DNA from: Hyparrhenia diplandra | Taxonomy: Eukaryota > Streptophyta > Magnoliopsida > Poales > Poaceae | DNA length: 64,000 nt | NCBI GenBank assembly: GCA_015847255.1 | Contig: JADLZK010004668.1 | Span: 124,001 to 188,000, forward strand | Direction: 5' to 3' | Shown: one piece after another, positions 48,627 to 60,286 of the stretch | Layout: the number at the start of each line of letters is the position of its first letter | Position numbering within the stretch: position 1 is the stretch's first letter | Notes under the pieces: generated by a model | Seen by the model: only the letters and a program-made list of their open reading frames with translations | What the model was told of the DNA's origin: nothing | Database searches by the model: none | Position numbers and translations under genes: made by a program

Positions 48627-50019
48627 CTAGAAATACGCCCGCGTGCGTTGCGGCGGGATACATAACCTATGCAATTATCTAAATAATTTTTAGGTTAGAG
48701 ATTTATTTTAACAGTTGTTTTTGTCTAATTTATCTTAGAATTAGACCAGCAAGATACGTGAACTCGTATATAATCACATTTTACTCTAGTGTGTTTCATA
48801 TTTGAGTTCATCTTAGAAGCCTATAGAGGTTAGAGGCATGTACTATTAGTTCGTCGCTAAAATTAGACACCACACATTATATTTGGTTAATACCAGTCTA
48901 TAGCAAAGCCTCAAGGCGGAGCCGCGGACACATGACGATCGGGGCGAGACTTTCCCTTCCACGAAAATAATTAGTTGGAATTCTAATTCTGCAGCGTTTA
49001 GTTCCATCGCTGTGGGAAAGAAGATAATTCTAGATTCTAGATTGTTTTTTTTTTGGGTGCAGATGCATGTTACAGGCAGCCTGGTCTATTTAAGTTTGGG
49101 TTGAACCCATGATTGCGTGGGTGAACAGGACTTGGACAACGATCCAAGAAAATCTGTTTTTGGTTTTTCATCTTTTTCCAGTGAAGAGGGCTGGACAGGG
49201 GACGGACAGGCAGATCGAGCCGGGAGAAAAAAAAACGGCACCACGCCAGGCAGGCAGACAGATACGGTAGTTTACGATTTGTAGGCCAGACAAAAAGTGT
49301 TCGAGAGCGGTGCGGGAGGAAGAGACAGACAGACGGTAAAAGGAGGTGGACAAAAATTCTCTCTTCAATAGTGGGTTAGATTAAGTGTTATGTTGTATCC
49401 TTTCTAAAGCAAAATTTGTCAGCGGGGCGATGTAAAGAGCCCGTGCGTGGATGGCATGCAGGGGGCTTTGCGTGGACGGCATGTGCAGCGAAACAAAGAT
49501 TGTCGCACCAGTTGTCAAAAAACAAAAAGATTGTCCCACAAAAAAATATGCTCGTTTTTAGTTACATGAAATTTTTGTTTAGTCCGAATTTGATGCAAGT
49601 CAACCAGATCAGCCTAATCCAAATTAGGCTCAACATGAGTTTTACACAAACAACAGCTGAGTCAGGAGGCTTCGGACCGGGTACCCTGTTATATATGCAG
49701 TGCCTATCCTCTCCAGGATTTCAAGTTGCAAGGCGGTACTAAAAGTCTGGTACTAAACAGCAAACGTCAAAACTCCAGCAGGAAGTAGCAAGCCCACGTG
49801 CGTCATGCACACACAGCGCGCATACGATTCAGTCATATTTGCACGTCGTATTCGCATGGGACTCGTATTCGCATGGGACTCACAGGCACGGGCGGTGGAT
49901 AGGGAATTGAATTGGCACAGGCCATGGAGAACTTTCGTGTACTAAAATAACCGGTAGTAAGGGCAGACCCAAATTTGTGGTCAAGAAATTTTTTCTCTTT
50001 ATTAGTAGGTATAGATAGA
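48627..50019 (-). mobile_element. Non-autonomous Helitron
   Basis: Read on the minus strand, the element begins TCTATCTATACC and ends ...GGGCGTATTTCTAG, with flanking A before and T after, as required for Helitron insertion between A and T. Close to the 3' end is a CCCGC/GCGGG hairpin. There is no Rep/helicase coding sequence in the 1,393 bp. Segment S1 shows the flanks joined without it (near 31830). The interior holds no recognisable captured gene and a 17-bp tandem duplication (cgtattcgcatgggact) at about 49846-49879. Confidence 0.75.
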
Positions 50020-50259
50020 TTTTTTCTTTCTACTATTTTTTCCATTTTTTTTTCTTTTGAGAAAATATTGCAACCGGAAACAATAATTATTCAATTAATG
50101 CGTCATTTTAGGTGACAACAAAAAAACCATAAAGATCCAACAACGTATCTACTTTAATATTTTTTTTTTTCTCTATGGGTTATTTATTTAAGGTTTATGC
50201 CTATTAAGGTGGTGTCTATATTTTTAGTAAACGGTTTTAGCTCCACACACTCGGTTCGA

Positions 50260-50690
50260 GAAGAAAGGGGCGCTCCAAAGCGCCCGGCTCTATAATTTCA
50301 AGAACCCTTGGGCAAGCAAGAAAATATGGACCCTTAAACTAGTCTTATAGTCTTTATATAGTATGAACGAAAAAAACATTTGTGTAACTTTGCTCCTCAC
50401 TTCACCCTCTGCCTCGAAGTCGATGACCCCGAAGAAGTCAAACAACATCTTTTCGGCGGCAGAGAGTTGGGGGCAGAGAGTTGAGGGAGCTTGGCGAACT
50501 GGGAGAGAAGCGGCCCACCGGTGAAGAGTGGGTCGATCGCGAGGTCAGTGGCAATGAAATTGGTGGCGGCGGTGACTCGGTGAGTTTGAGCTCGACGAAG
50601 AAAGAAGGAAAGAGCAAAAAATACTGCAACGGTGGATTGTTTTTCATTTTTTCGACTCTATATTTTTTAGGCAAAACAGTTTTAGCTCCA
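50260..50690 (-). pseudogene. Relic of the exonuclease 5' end (fourth copy)
   Basis: The minus strand carries an ATG (complement 50446-50448) followed by MLFDFFGVIDFEAEG, clearly related to the start of the three exonuclease copies. Similarity is lost after about 20 codons. The upstream 5'-leader-like DNA also matches copies 1-3 ('agctcgacgaagaaagaagg'). Near-identical 'ttttagctccaca(c/t)actcg' flanks both sides. This is an older truncated duplicate. Confidence 0.65.
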
Positions 50691-51060
50691 CATACTCGAT
50701 TCGAGAAAAAGGGTGGAGGCGCTCCACAAACTCGCTTGTCGAGCAAAGTTCGTTGGAGTAATGCCAAACGCCCCCCTATATCTAAATAACTAAGTTTTAC
50801 ATGATCCATTGAGTATGAAATTTTACTACAGTCCAAGCATACAATAATTAGGCCACCATAAAATTTTTACCACAATTAGAATATAGAAACTGCAATTATG
50901 AATTGTTCTAATTAATTATAAAAAAGCATAGACCTAAATCTACAACAAAAAAAAATGTACTAAACCATGCAATATTATATATTTACTGTGTAGATGTACT
51001 AGTGTGGATTTCCACAAAATTAGATTTTCTATTTTATGATTTTTGTGTAATTTATTATGC

Positions 51061-51888
51061 TTTTTTTTAAAATATTCTATCAAAATAAAAAAGATAAAAC
51101 CACCTTCAAAACCAATCTAGGGAGGAAAATCGCACGGTGTAAAAAGTTGGGGAGGTGTTTTGCCTAGTTTTAAGGTTCAAGAAGGAAAGGACTTTCGCAA
51201 AAGTTGGAAAGAAAAGGTAGACTTTTTCCGAGCGGTAATTGTTAGGCTCGGGCATCCGGACGGCATAAACAAATCCGGACGTGCCATTCCTGGGCCTCGC
51301 ACCATTCACCGGCCCGTCAAGACACCGCACCAGCTTCTTCACCCGTCATGTTTCCATTCTTGCCGCCGTGACCCATTCTCAATCCCGTGACCCCTGCCTT
51401 ATCCAATCTCGCGACCCCATCACCGCTCATGCTGTGATAACCGAAGAAAGGCAGGTTAGACTCTTGTTTTTTTTTTCTTCTAATTTTTATGAACCCGCGG
51501 GGCGGCGACTGTGACAAAGCCGACCAATTTATAAGAAATCAAGTATAATAGCGACCACCGAGGTAATCACGCTTTTACGAGTCCATATAAACACGGTATT
51601 CAGGAAATCTCCGAGTGATTTCTACTCATCAACAAAACAACCAAGAATCTTGAAGCTCAGAGTGCAAATCTGCAGGTGCCCAAACTCCAATCGAAAACAA
51701 ATTATTATCGGAGAGTGCAAATAAGTATTACAATACCAGTTCTCAAATTGGGGAAGCAAATAGTTTTCAAAAGAAGTAGCAAATAGCTCATGGTTTAATA
51801 AAGGAGGGTTAAGGTGAAATCCATTAGACACCCTCCAGACAAACAAAACTAAGGATTTGACCGCACTGTCCATAACCAATGAGACATA
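51061..51888. other. Spacer with a further upstream-flank scrap
   Basis: 51460-51505 repeats the 'tttttatgaacccgcggg' block found upstream of the exonuclease copies, so one more small piece of the amplified unit lies here. Nothing else was recognised. Confidence 0.45.
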
Positions 51889-52098
51889 GGTGGTGTTTAA
51901 TTCCCCTTTCATCCCTAAAAATTTAGGTTTTGGTCCACCATTTTGCATAATGAAACTAGATAACATGCAAAAATTTTAGCAAAAAGGCGGCTATTTTCCT
52001 TTTTTGATTTTGGTCTCGAGAGGCCAAAAAGCCTAAAAGCTTCCCACCCCCACTAGCACCATGAAAAATATAGCATTTTGGATGGAACTAAACACACC
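51889..52098. mobile_element. Tourist-like MITE
   Basis: The ends ggtggtgtttaattcc and ggaactaaacacacc are inverted repeats flanked by ATA on both sides (51886-51888, 52099-52101). It has no coding capacity. Confidence 0.55.
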
Positions 52099-52109
52099 AT
52101 AAAAAAATT

Positions 52110-53074
52110 TGGCTTATCATTCCAAAGTACCTAATATTTTTGTATTTTGCATTCCATGGAGAACTAAACACACCCAAGTCCTCACAGGCAATTGAGAACA
52201 ACCACTCGATTTGTGGTCCCTTTGATCTGACATCAAGTACCACCCCCTCCCTACGTCATCCTCATTTCCATTCTAATTTAGCCTTACAAAACAAAGTAGA
52301 GCCTCTATTAATCGGTAACAAGTACCAAGACATTTTTGCCCTCACTCAAATTCTTCAAGTCGTCCTAGCTATTTGACAAATTTCCAGCAAGCATGTATGG
52401 TATCATCATATCACACCCAACCGATCGATCTGGAAAAGCAAGCCCTGTTGTAAATACGTTTTTTTCGCTAGCTTGAACACGTTTACGAGACACTTTTCCA
52501 GTGAAGACATGTATGATCCTTGATGCTCCTCTCTTCTCTCCACACACGGCAAGAATTTGATAGGGTATTGGTTTTAATATAATTTTGTAAAGCCAGACAG
52601 CCGGCCGGCAAGATACTTGAGCCTCCTGCCACTCCAGAATCTGATCTCTTCCCCTCTCCATGTCCCTCCTGCCAGCTTGACAATTCAAGTAGAGGCGCTG
52701 AGGCAGTGGTAGTGGCTGTTTTCTTCTTCAGCTTTGCAATAGGTTTATCTATATTTCATTCAAAAAAAAAATGTTTAATTTCTTTGCTCATTAACATTTT
52801 CATAGTACACGTTTGCTTTCCTGTATATCCTTGAAATAGAATGTGAAGAACATTCCTGTTCTCTTCTCTGCCTCTGCATCCCCAAGAATTTGAACATTCA
52901 ATATGTTTAAGCACAAAGGAATTAACCTCTACTAGAATCACCGGAAGAAGCACTTCATTTCAACTCTGACGGTAATTCCCACGTACATTTACCGCTTGCA
53001 GATGCATTTTTTTTTTATATATATATCTTGTTCAGATTTTGTTTAACTTCCTGCCTGTGTGTTGATTGGACCCC

Positions 53075-53108
<34 letters not shown>

Positions 53109-54231
53109 TCTTCAATCAATTTACAGAAGCAGGAGAAAATTAAGGCAGCACGAATGGTGCGCAAAGCCTTTGGAAACAAAAAAAGAGATGACAGTAGCTG
53201 AAAAACAAAAGCAAAAGTGGTTGATCATCGCATCTATTTAGCTCCGCTCTCCTTCACAACTTTTTTTCCTATCTTATAATTATATTATACAGTCGCATTA
53301 TTAGTTTGAACTTTATTTGGAGGATACGAGAAAAAAAAAAAAGTAAGGTAGAAGATCGATTGAAACGTATCCAGCCAATCCTTTTTTCTCGCCGTCCATT
53401 TGTTCTTGATTCTTTTTGTTTTTGGGGGAATTATTAAGGAAGTACTACTAGATAGTAGCTTCCAAAACATTCATACGCATACCAAGAATTATTTAGGAAC
53501 TTTATTTGGAGGATGAGATCTCAATCTCCTTGCCATGCCAACACCGTTGATCCACCTTTGGTTCTGCTTCTGGTCATGGTGACCACAGCAACACCCATTT
53601 CTGGTCACCTGGCACGCCCAGCGTGATTCCCCTGTTTTCCTCCCGGTTTTGCTCACTCACACCCCTTCCTCTTCCGGATGGATGCTCATCATCTCTCGGC
53701 CGTTGCTTGCTCCAGCCATCTTCCTCCCTCTGGCTTCCACACCCCTACTACCTATCCTAGCCCTAGCGACGGCATCAAAACACCCTGTTCGCGCTGTTCT
53801 TCCAGATTTGTTTAGTCCTCTGGTTCCTCTTTCTGGAGGTTCTTGCTTGAAATGCAGACCTACCCGGCCACCTATTAATTCATCCCTGCCCCCTGTCTCT
53901 TTCATGCTCGTGCTCTTTGGTACTATATTGTTCACCACTTGTTCCGGCTCCTTCAAACACTCTGCTCCAACAAGGAACAACACTCTCCCTCCCTTGAAAG
54001 TGTTCTTTGCTGTGTCGTCTCCCCACCGGCGATGCCGGCTCGATCCTCAACTCAACTCTCCCTTTGATTCAGATCCCCCTGCTGTTTTCTTTCCCCTCCC
54101 CTCCTGCAAAGGCAGTTTCTTTTTACTTCCATTCCAGGTGTTAAGTTTTTGGCCATCCAGTTCACGGTCACCACGACCCCAGACCGTAAACAATCTCCCT
54201 CCGCCGTGATCCTGATCCACCACCGTCGTCC
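52110..54231. other. Spacer, promoter and 5' leader of the GH17 gene
   Basis: It contains a long poly-T (about 53078-53107). The C/T-rich stretch at 53640-54231 is probably the 5' leader or promoter of the glucanase. A 186-codon frame here (53649-54209) has low complexity and no recognised domain, so I do not call it a gene. Confidence 0.4.
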
Positions 54232-56878
54232 ATGGCGCGCGCCGGGCGGTCCCTGTCCGTGCGCCTGCGCGTGGCGGCGCTGGTGCTCGCAGTGGCGCTG
54301 CTGCTGTGCGTGGCGCCGCGGCGGACGTGCGCGATCGGCGTGAACTGGGGCACGCAGCTGAGCCACCAGCTTCCGGCGAGCACGGTGGTGCGGCTGCTGC
54401 AGGACAACGGGTTCGACAAGGTGAAGCTGTTCGACGCCGAGGACACCGTCCTCGGCGCGCTCAAGGGGTCGGGCATCCAGGTCATGGTCGGCATCCCCAA
54501 CGACCTGCTCGCCGACCTCGCCGCCGGCGGTAAGGCCGCCGACAACTGGGTCGCCAGGAACGTCTCCGGACACGTCCGCGACGGCGTCGACATCAGGTAA
54601 CCGTCAGTTGTTGTCACTACTCCTATACTACTACTTTGCGAAAACTTTGATCATCACATCGTCATAATAAATACTAATGCACGACCCAATTGACATTTTA
54701 CACTTGTTATTACAAAAATGGGTTTTTGTTTATATATATTTTGTAATAATATAATACAAAGAGCTACATAAAAAATGGTGAAATGTATTGTTTTGAACAT
54801 CATGATTATGTCAAGGAAAAACAGAGTGAAAATACTACTAGATTGTTTTGTGTTTTTGAGTTGTTTGTAGTAGGTAGCAAAGCAAAGGGAGGCTGAGGTT
54901 CCCTACACATACTTCTCTTTAGGGGGAAGCCCACAGGTCAGCAATCTAAAATTCTGTCTCAACCATGCATTTCCCAATCAAAAGCTGTTATGGATGGATG
55001 GACGGCTTTTTCAGCCTTTTTGGCCAGTGCTCCTTCACACCCAGCATAGCTTGCTTTGAGGAGTACCAGAAAATCTATCTATGGGTGTGTTGGTGCTGCC
55101 ACTTACTACTACTGTGTGGCTTTGGCTTCCCAGTGGTGACATCTTGATTGGGACATGTATGCCATTGCCACTGATTAGTAGTAGGATCAAGTGGTACAAA
55201 GGCAAAAAGCCCAATCACTCACTCTTGAGCTAGCTTGACACGTTTAGCATCAGGCTCTAGACTGTCTTTTCTAGACCATGCTTCCTTCCTATTCATATCA
55301 GGAAGACCGGCCATATTCCAGAAAGATCATGTACCTGTCACTCAGGTCTCCATGGATCATGCGTTGTGGGATGAATGAAGAATGTGAATATATTCCATCT
55401 CCAAGCTTCTCCCGTTATCCATCACGTCCTCGAATCTGTATGGAATTAATGTAGGAATTTTTGTTCTGATTCATTTATATAGAAGCAACTACTTTGTTCA
55501 AAAAATTGAGGGTTATATGTGAATTTCTTGGCTTCACCCAATGAGTGAAAATGTGGCGCTATAGCCCCTGGATTACGGGAACCTGATAGGGACCATACTT
55601 AAATGCCAAGAAGATCGCATAAACACAGGACAATTCACAATCCCCACAAATAATCATCATCTCGAGTTCAACATCATGATTTGGTGAAGCAAATCCCTGC
55701 CAAGATTTTCGATGATGCTTCCCTGTACGTATGATGCGTATATCTAACCGTATATGACAGGTACGTGGCGGTGGGCAACGAGCCGTTCCTGGAGACGTTC
55801 AACGGGACGTACCTGAACACGACGTTCCCGGCGATGCAGAACATCCAGGCGGCGCTGGTGAAGGCCGGTCTCGCCGACAAGGTGAAGGTGACGGTGCCGC
55901 TGAACGCGGACGTGTACCAGTCGCCGACGGGGAAGCCGTCGGACGGCGACTTCCGCGCCGACATCCACGGGCTGATGCTCACCATCGTGCAGTTCCTGGC
56001 GTCCACGGGCGCCCCCTTCGTGGCCAACGTGTACCCCTTCATCTCCCTCTACTCGGACCCAAACTTCCCGCTCGACTACGCCTTCTTCCAGGGCTCGTCG
56101 GCGCCGGTGGTCGACGGCGGCGTCACGTACCAGAACACCTTCGACGCCAACCACGACACGCTCGTGGCCGCGCTGCGCCGGAACGGGTTCGGCAACGTCT
56201 CCGTCGTCGTCGGCGAGGTCGGCTGGCCTACCGACGGCGACGCCAACGCCAACCTCGACTACGCGCGCCGGTTCAACCAGGGGTTCCTCACCCACATCGC
56301 CTCCGGCCAGGGCACGCCGCTGCGCCCGGGACCCGTCGACGCCTACCTCTTCAGCCTCATTGATGAGGACCGTAAGAGCATCCAGCCGGGCAACTTCGAG
56401 CGTCACTGGGGCATCTTCTACTACGACGGCACGCCCAAGTACCCGCTCAGCCTCGCCGGCGGCAACGGCTCCACGCCTCAAGCCGGCGAGGGGCGTCAAG
56501 TATCTCGAGAAGAAGTGGTGCGTGCTCAAGCCGTCGGCGAACCTCGCCGACCAGAAGGTGGGCGACAGCGTCAGCTACGCGTGTGGCCTCGCCGACTGCA
56601 CCAGCCTCGGCTACAAGACGTCGTGCGCGGGGCTCGACGCCAAGGGCAACGTCTCCTACGCGTATAACAGCTACTACCAGACCATGGACCAGGACGACCG
56701 CGCCTGCGGCTTCAACGGCCTCGCCACCCTCACCTCCGTCGACCCGTCCGTCGGCACGTGCCGCTTCATCATCGAGATCGACGTCGGCGCCGCCGCGCCC
56801 AGCTCTGCCATTGTGGGCGTCGCGGCCGGCTGGGCGGCTGCGCTGCTCTCCGCCTTCGTGCTGTCTGTGTTGTTGTGA
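54232..56878 (+). CDS. GH17 glucan endo-1,3-beta-glucosidase with X8 domain, GPI-anchored
   Basis: This family hydrolyses beta-1,3-glucan (callose) at the cell surface or plasmodesmata. Exon 1 is 54232-54596 and exon 2 is 55761-56878, separated by a 1.16-kb intron. It starts with a signal peptide (to about residue 34), then IGVNWGTQLSHQLPASTVV. The acid/base Glu is in VAVGNEPF, the first codons of exon 2, and the nucleophile Glu in VVGEVGWPTDG. Next come HWGIFYYDGTPKYPLSL, the X8 (CBM43) domain with six cysteines (KKWCVLKPSA, SYACG, DCTSLGYKTSC, ACGFNG, GTCRF) and a hydrophobic GPI-signal tail. About 493 residues, usual for the X8-bearing class. One extra C at 56476-56477 shifts the frame exactly between the catalytic and X8 domains. 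If real, the enzyme would lose both X8 and anchor. Confidence 0.88.
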
Positions 56879-57139
56879 AACTGAAACTGAATGAGGCCCG
56901 CTTTAGTTTTTCCTCATGTTAATCGCCACTGTTTCTTTTGGTTTTGGATAGACCCCTTTCTTTGGTTTCGAAATGCATGTATGTGTTATGTTAACTTGTT
57001 TTTAAATAGAAACGCATTACACTGACATATCAATTGCCCACCCAGATTGAGTCTTCTGCTCATATTTTCAGTTAATTTTCTTTCGGTGATAAGGTGCATA
57101 TGAATTACGCCTCATCAGAGGGATAATAGGCTATGACCT

Positions 57140-57690
57140 CTTCGGGGTGGTTGAAACAACTGGAATTTCCAATACATGGCGCAGTATTATCAGAGGGAAT
57201 GGTGATGGAAGCCAATTAATAAGTAAAGATTTGGGAGGAGGCCTAAAACACCGAGTGGAGCTGTGCTCTTAACAAAGTTCTCGGAGTTGATTCATCGGGT
57301 GAACGAAACCTGGGATCTTGGTGAATATACTTGCAAAATACCCATTCGAATAGGCATGGAAGATCATCTTGCATGGCATTTTGATTCCAAGGAAATTTTC
57401 TCGGTGAAATCATCATTATCATCATGTACTTGATGGATCCACACCCAATGCAATCAAGGAGGCATCAGCAAGGGGAGGTTCTAGGACAAATTTGAACGAT
57501 GCAAAACACCGGTTTCGGCAACGCCTTTGGAAGCTGCCATGTCCTCCAAAGGTAAACCAGTTTCTCTGGAGAGTTGCACATAATAGTTTGCCTCTGAAAA
57601 TTTGCATCAAGATGTTGGAGGGGATGGAATTTGAAGATGGTTCAAGAGGCCAAATGTTGGAGGGGACGGAATTTGAAGATGGTTCATAGG
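57140..57690 (+). mobile_element. LINE relic downstream of the GH17 gene
   Basis: The plus strand encodes 'IPIRIGMEDHLAWHFDSK' and, after a frameshift, RQRLWKLPCPPKVNQFLWRV then AHNSLPLK, typical of the zinc-binding C-terminal region of plant LINE ORF2. A short tandem repeat (ttggagggga(t/c)ggaatttgaag, 57613-57690) ends it. Confidence 0.6.
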
Positions 57691-57709
57691 TAACTTTTGG
57701 CGAAGGAAA

Positions 57710-57930
57710 ATGTCATGGATTTTAGTGCTACATAGTGTCACATCGGATATTCCGGTGAACATTTGAAGTACTAAACGTGAGTCAATTACAAAATAAATTA
57801 TAGATTCTGTCTTTAAATGACGAGACGAATTTATTAAGCCTAATCAACTTGTCATTAGAACATATGTTACTATAGCAGTTTAGTGTCTAATCATGACCTA
57901 ATTAGGCTCATTAGATTTGCCGAGGATTAA
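57710..57930. mobile_element. Possible MITE remnant
   Basis: Motifs such as 'agtgctacatagtgtcacatcgga', 'gacgagacgaatttattaagcc' and 'taattaggctcattag' are typical of a common grass DNA-transposon MITE family. The ends are not preserved. Confidence 0.35.
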
Positions 57931-58072
57931 AAAAAACTAGACAACACCAACCTCAGTGTGCTGCGGCAACTCAACCCTAAGGTCGCCGACATCCTCATCA
58001 CCGCGACGAGCTTCGACGAGGGGCGAGCAGGAGTGGGTACAATGTCATCATATACCAGATCCCCTACACTCT

Positions 58073-58362
58073 TGTCGCAGCAAAAGTCGGCGCGTGACGG
58101 GAGTTGGGAACGAAAGGGGAAAAACTAGATACGCTTTACTCTGAATATTACTTGTAATATAAGAAAGGAATACATATTCTGGTAATTGGTTAACTCTCTC
58201 TTCTCCCTACTCTCATATATGCTACTCACTCCTGGGCTGGGCTGCACAAGCTTGACAAGCCCAATCTGGCCCAGACACACGTACACTCTTGGCCCGCTTC
58301 CTGGTGCTCTTCCCGGAGACTCGCCAAGGATGACACCTTTGCCATGGTGAGGGGCACTGACA
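58073..58362 (-). repeat. 3' LTR of the Ty3/gypsy element
   Basis: 290 bp, matching 63679-63988 across most of its length, including 'gggaacgaaaggggaaaaac' and 'gctgcacaagcttgacaagc'. The chromodomain-end reading frame runs into it. Confidence 0.85.
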
Positions 58363-58676
58363 CTCCCCTCCCCTTGAGAGCCGGCATGTCCCCATGCCGG
58401 GGCATTTGGGAAGCGTTGCATCAGAGCTTCAGTGTCTTCCCAGGTTGCGAGATCGACGTCCATGCCGGACCATTTCACCAAGACTTGAGATACTGCACTA
58501 TCTTTACGAGTGTGGAGGCGACGCTGGAGAATTACCTCAGGGACTTGGTGTTCATCATCGAGATCAGGAAGGTCCGGAGATACCTGATAGTTCACCGTTG
58601 GAGCAGGCTTGAGCAGGGACACGTGAAACACTGGATGAACTGAGGAAGATGCTGGTAACTCCTGTTCGTATGGCAC
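58125..58676 (-). pseudogene. Integrase C-terminal tail and chromodomain remnant
   Basis: The minus-strand frame reads VHPVFHVSLLKPAP followed by VPEVILQRRLHTRK, VLVKWSGMDVDLATWED and ALMQRFP. This is the typical Ty3/gypsy GPY/F-then-chromodomain end, proposed to steer integration toward heterochromatin. The frame continues into the LTR. Confidence 0.75.
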
Positions 58677-59270
58677 GACCCAATCTTTGACAGGATCTTG
58701 TAAGGGCCGAAGTACTTGAATGAGAGTTTCTGATGAGCACGAGGCGCTATCGAGGATTGCAGGTATGGCTGGAGCTTCAAGAAAACCATGTCCCCAACTG
58801 CAAAGGAACGCTCTGACCGATGCTTATCAGCTTGGTGTTTGGTGCGCTGCTGGGCATGCAAGAGGTGCTGACGCATGACTTGGAGCATCGTGGAGCGCTC
58901 AGACAACATGGTGTTGACATCCTGGACTGGAGAAACCACCGAAGGAGAAAGACCGAATACGCGGGGAGGGTGTCCATAAAGTACCTCGAAAGGAGATAGC
59001 TGAGTTGAAGAGTGTTTGCTTGTGTTGTACCAAAATTCAGCCTGAGTTAGCCACTTGCTCCATTTGCGAGGGCGGTTGACGAAACATCGGTGAAATGTCT
59101 CAGTGCACTTTGGTTAACCCGCCCGCTTGGCCGCCGGGTTTCGGGTGGTATTCCGAGCTCATGGCGAGTCTAGTGTCAGCCAACCGAAATAGTTCCTCCC
59201 AGAATGTGCTGGTGAAAATCCTGTCACAATCTGAAACTATTTCCACTGGCATACCGTGCAAACGGTAGAT

Positions 59271-59543
59271 CTAATCAAAGAATAGCTGTACACTTGAGGG
59301 GGCCGAGAATGGGTGATGTAAGGTTAGGAAGTGAGCATATTTACTGAACCTATCCACCACCACAAGAATGCAATTGGCATGACCTGATGTTGGAAGTCCT
59401 TCGATGAAGTCCATGGTAAGATATTGCCATGACTGAGAGGGTACTGGCAGAGGTGCAAGCAGGCCTGGGTAGGCTGCACGATCGGGCTTTGCCTGGACAC
59501 AGACTATGCAAGCACTGACAAAGTTCTTGACGGCACTCTTCAA
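59271..59543 (-). pseudogene. Integrase core remnant
   Basis: The frame contains a zinc-motif remnant (VSACIVCVQAKP) and the core start 'LTMDFIEGLPTSG' with VVVDRFSKYAHF. It carries the first catalytic Asp of DDE integrases. Flanking parts lie in other frames. Confidence 0.75.
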
Positions 59544-60286
59544 ACCCTTCCAAGCAATCAGCTTAAGGACACAAGTGTATGTGACTAGGAACCCAGAGTG
59601 GCCCCCAATAGCTAAACTATGCAGTGCATCAATGATCTTGTGCTACAGAGCAGTATTAGAACTCACCCAAACCCTGTTGTGGTAGCGGATAATGCCGTCA
59701 GACAGTGTATAAGGTGGATGAGAAGATGGATTCACTGCCAATTCCTGCAATAGCTTGACTGTGAAAGGGTCAGCTGTATAACCGGCTGCAACTTCAGCTA
59801 GCCAGTTGGAAGTTGAGTAAGAAGTGGCATTGAGTTGTAGAGGGGGAGCTGGGTGACGTGAAAGCGTGTCTGCTGCCTAATTGGAAGCTCCAGGTTTGTA
59901 CAGGATCTTGTACTGGAGGACAGTGAGCTTGTTGTACATTTTCAATTGCCATGGAGTGCGCAGGCGCTGCTCGGTGAGATGGCGAAGACTTTGGTGGTCA
60001 GAGAAAATGGTGAACTCAATATGTTGTAGGTAGGAACGCCACCGGTTGATCGCCACCAAGATTTCAAGGTATTCTTTATCATAGGCCGATTGGACCTGCA
60101 GTACGGGTACCCAATGCTCAATCGACAAAAGCAACGGGGGTGGCCCCCCGTTGAAGCAACACTACACCAACCCCTTTATCACTTGCATCGGTTTGAATTT
60201 GGAATGGTTTGCTAAAGTCCGGAAGAGCCGGGACAGAGCAAATTGACCAATGCCTCTTTGAGAGCATCGAAAGAAGACTGATGTGT

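Larger units (their letters stand above)
45830..51060. repeat. Amplified segment, copy S4
   Basis: It starts with the 'aacagccagaatcactaacag' landmark, continues through 'tgaagtttcccttccagcatcctaat' (46738) and the exonuclease gene, and ends in the flank matching S1 31840-32390. It is interrupted by a small MITE (48451-48553), a Helitron (48627-50019) and a partial exonuclease 5' relic (about 50260-50690). Confidence 0.7.

Noticed and set aside
53649..54209. A 186-codon frame before the GH17 gene
   Set aside because: It is C/T-rich, Pro/Ser/Leu-rich and lacks a domain; it lies where the 5' leader and promoter are expected.
55744..56529. A 261-codon frame antisense to the GH17 gene
   Set aside because: It is a shadow of the very GC-rich coding exon, with no domain and a Val/Arg/Glu-rich composition typical of antisense frames. 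The same applies to 54052-54573.
57956..58072. A coding-looking stretch next to the gypsy element (reads LRQLNPKVADILITATSFDE)
   Set aside because: It could be a gene fragment, but it is too short, has no recognised family and no clear exon borders.
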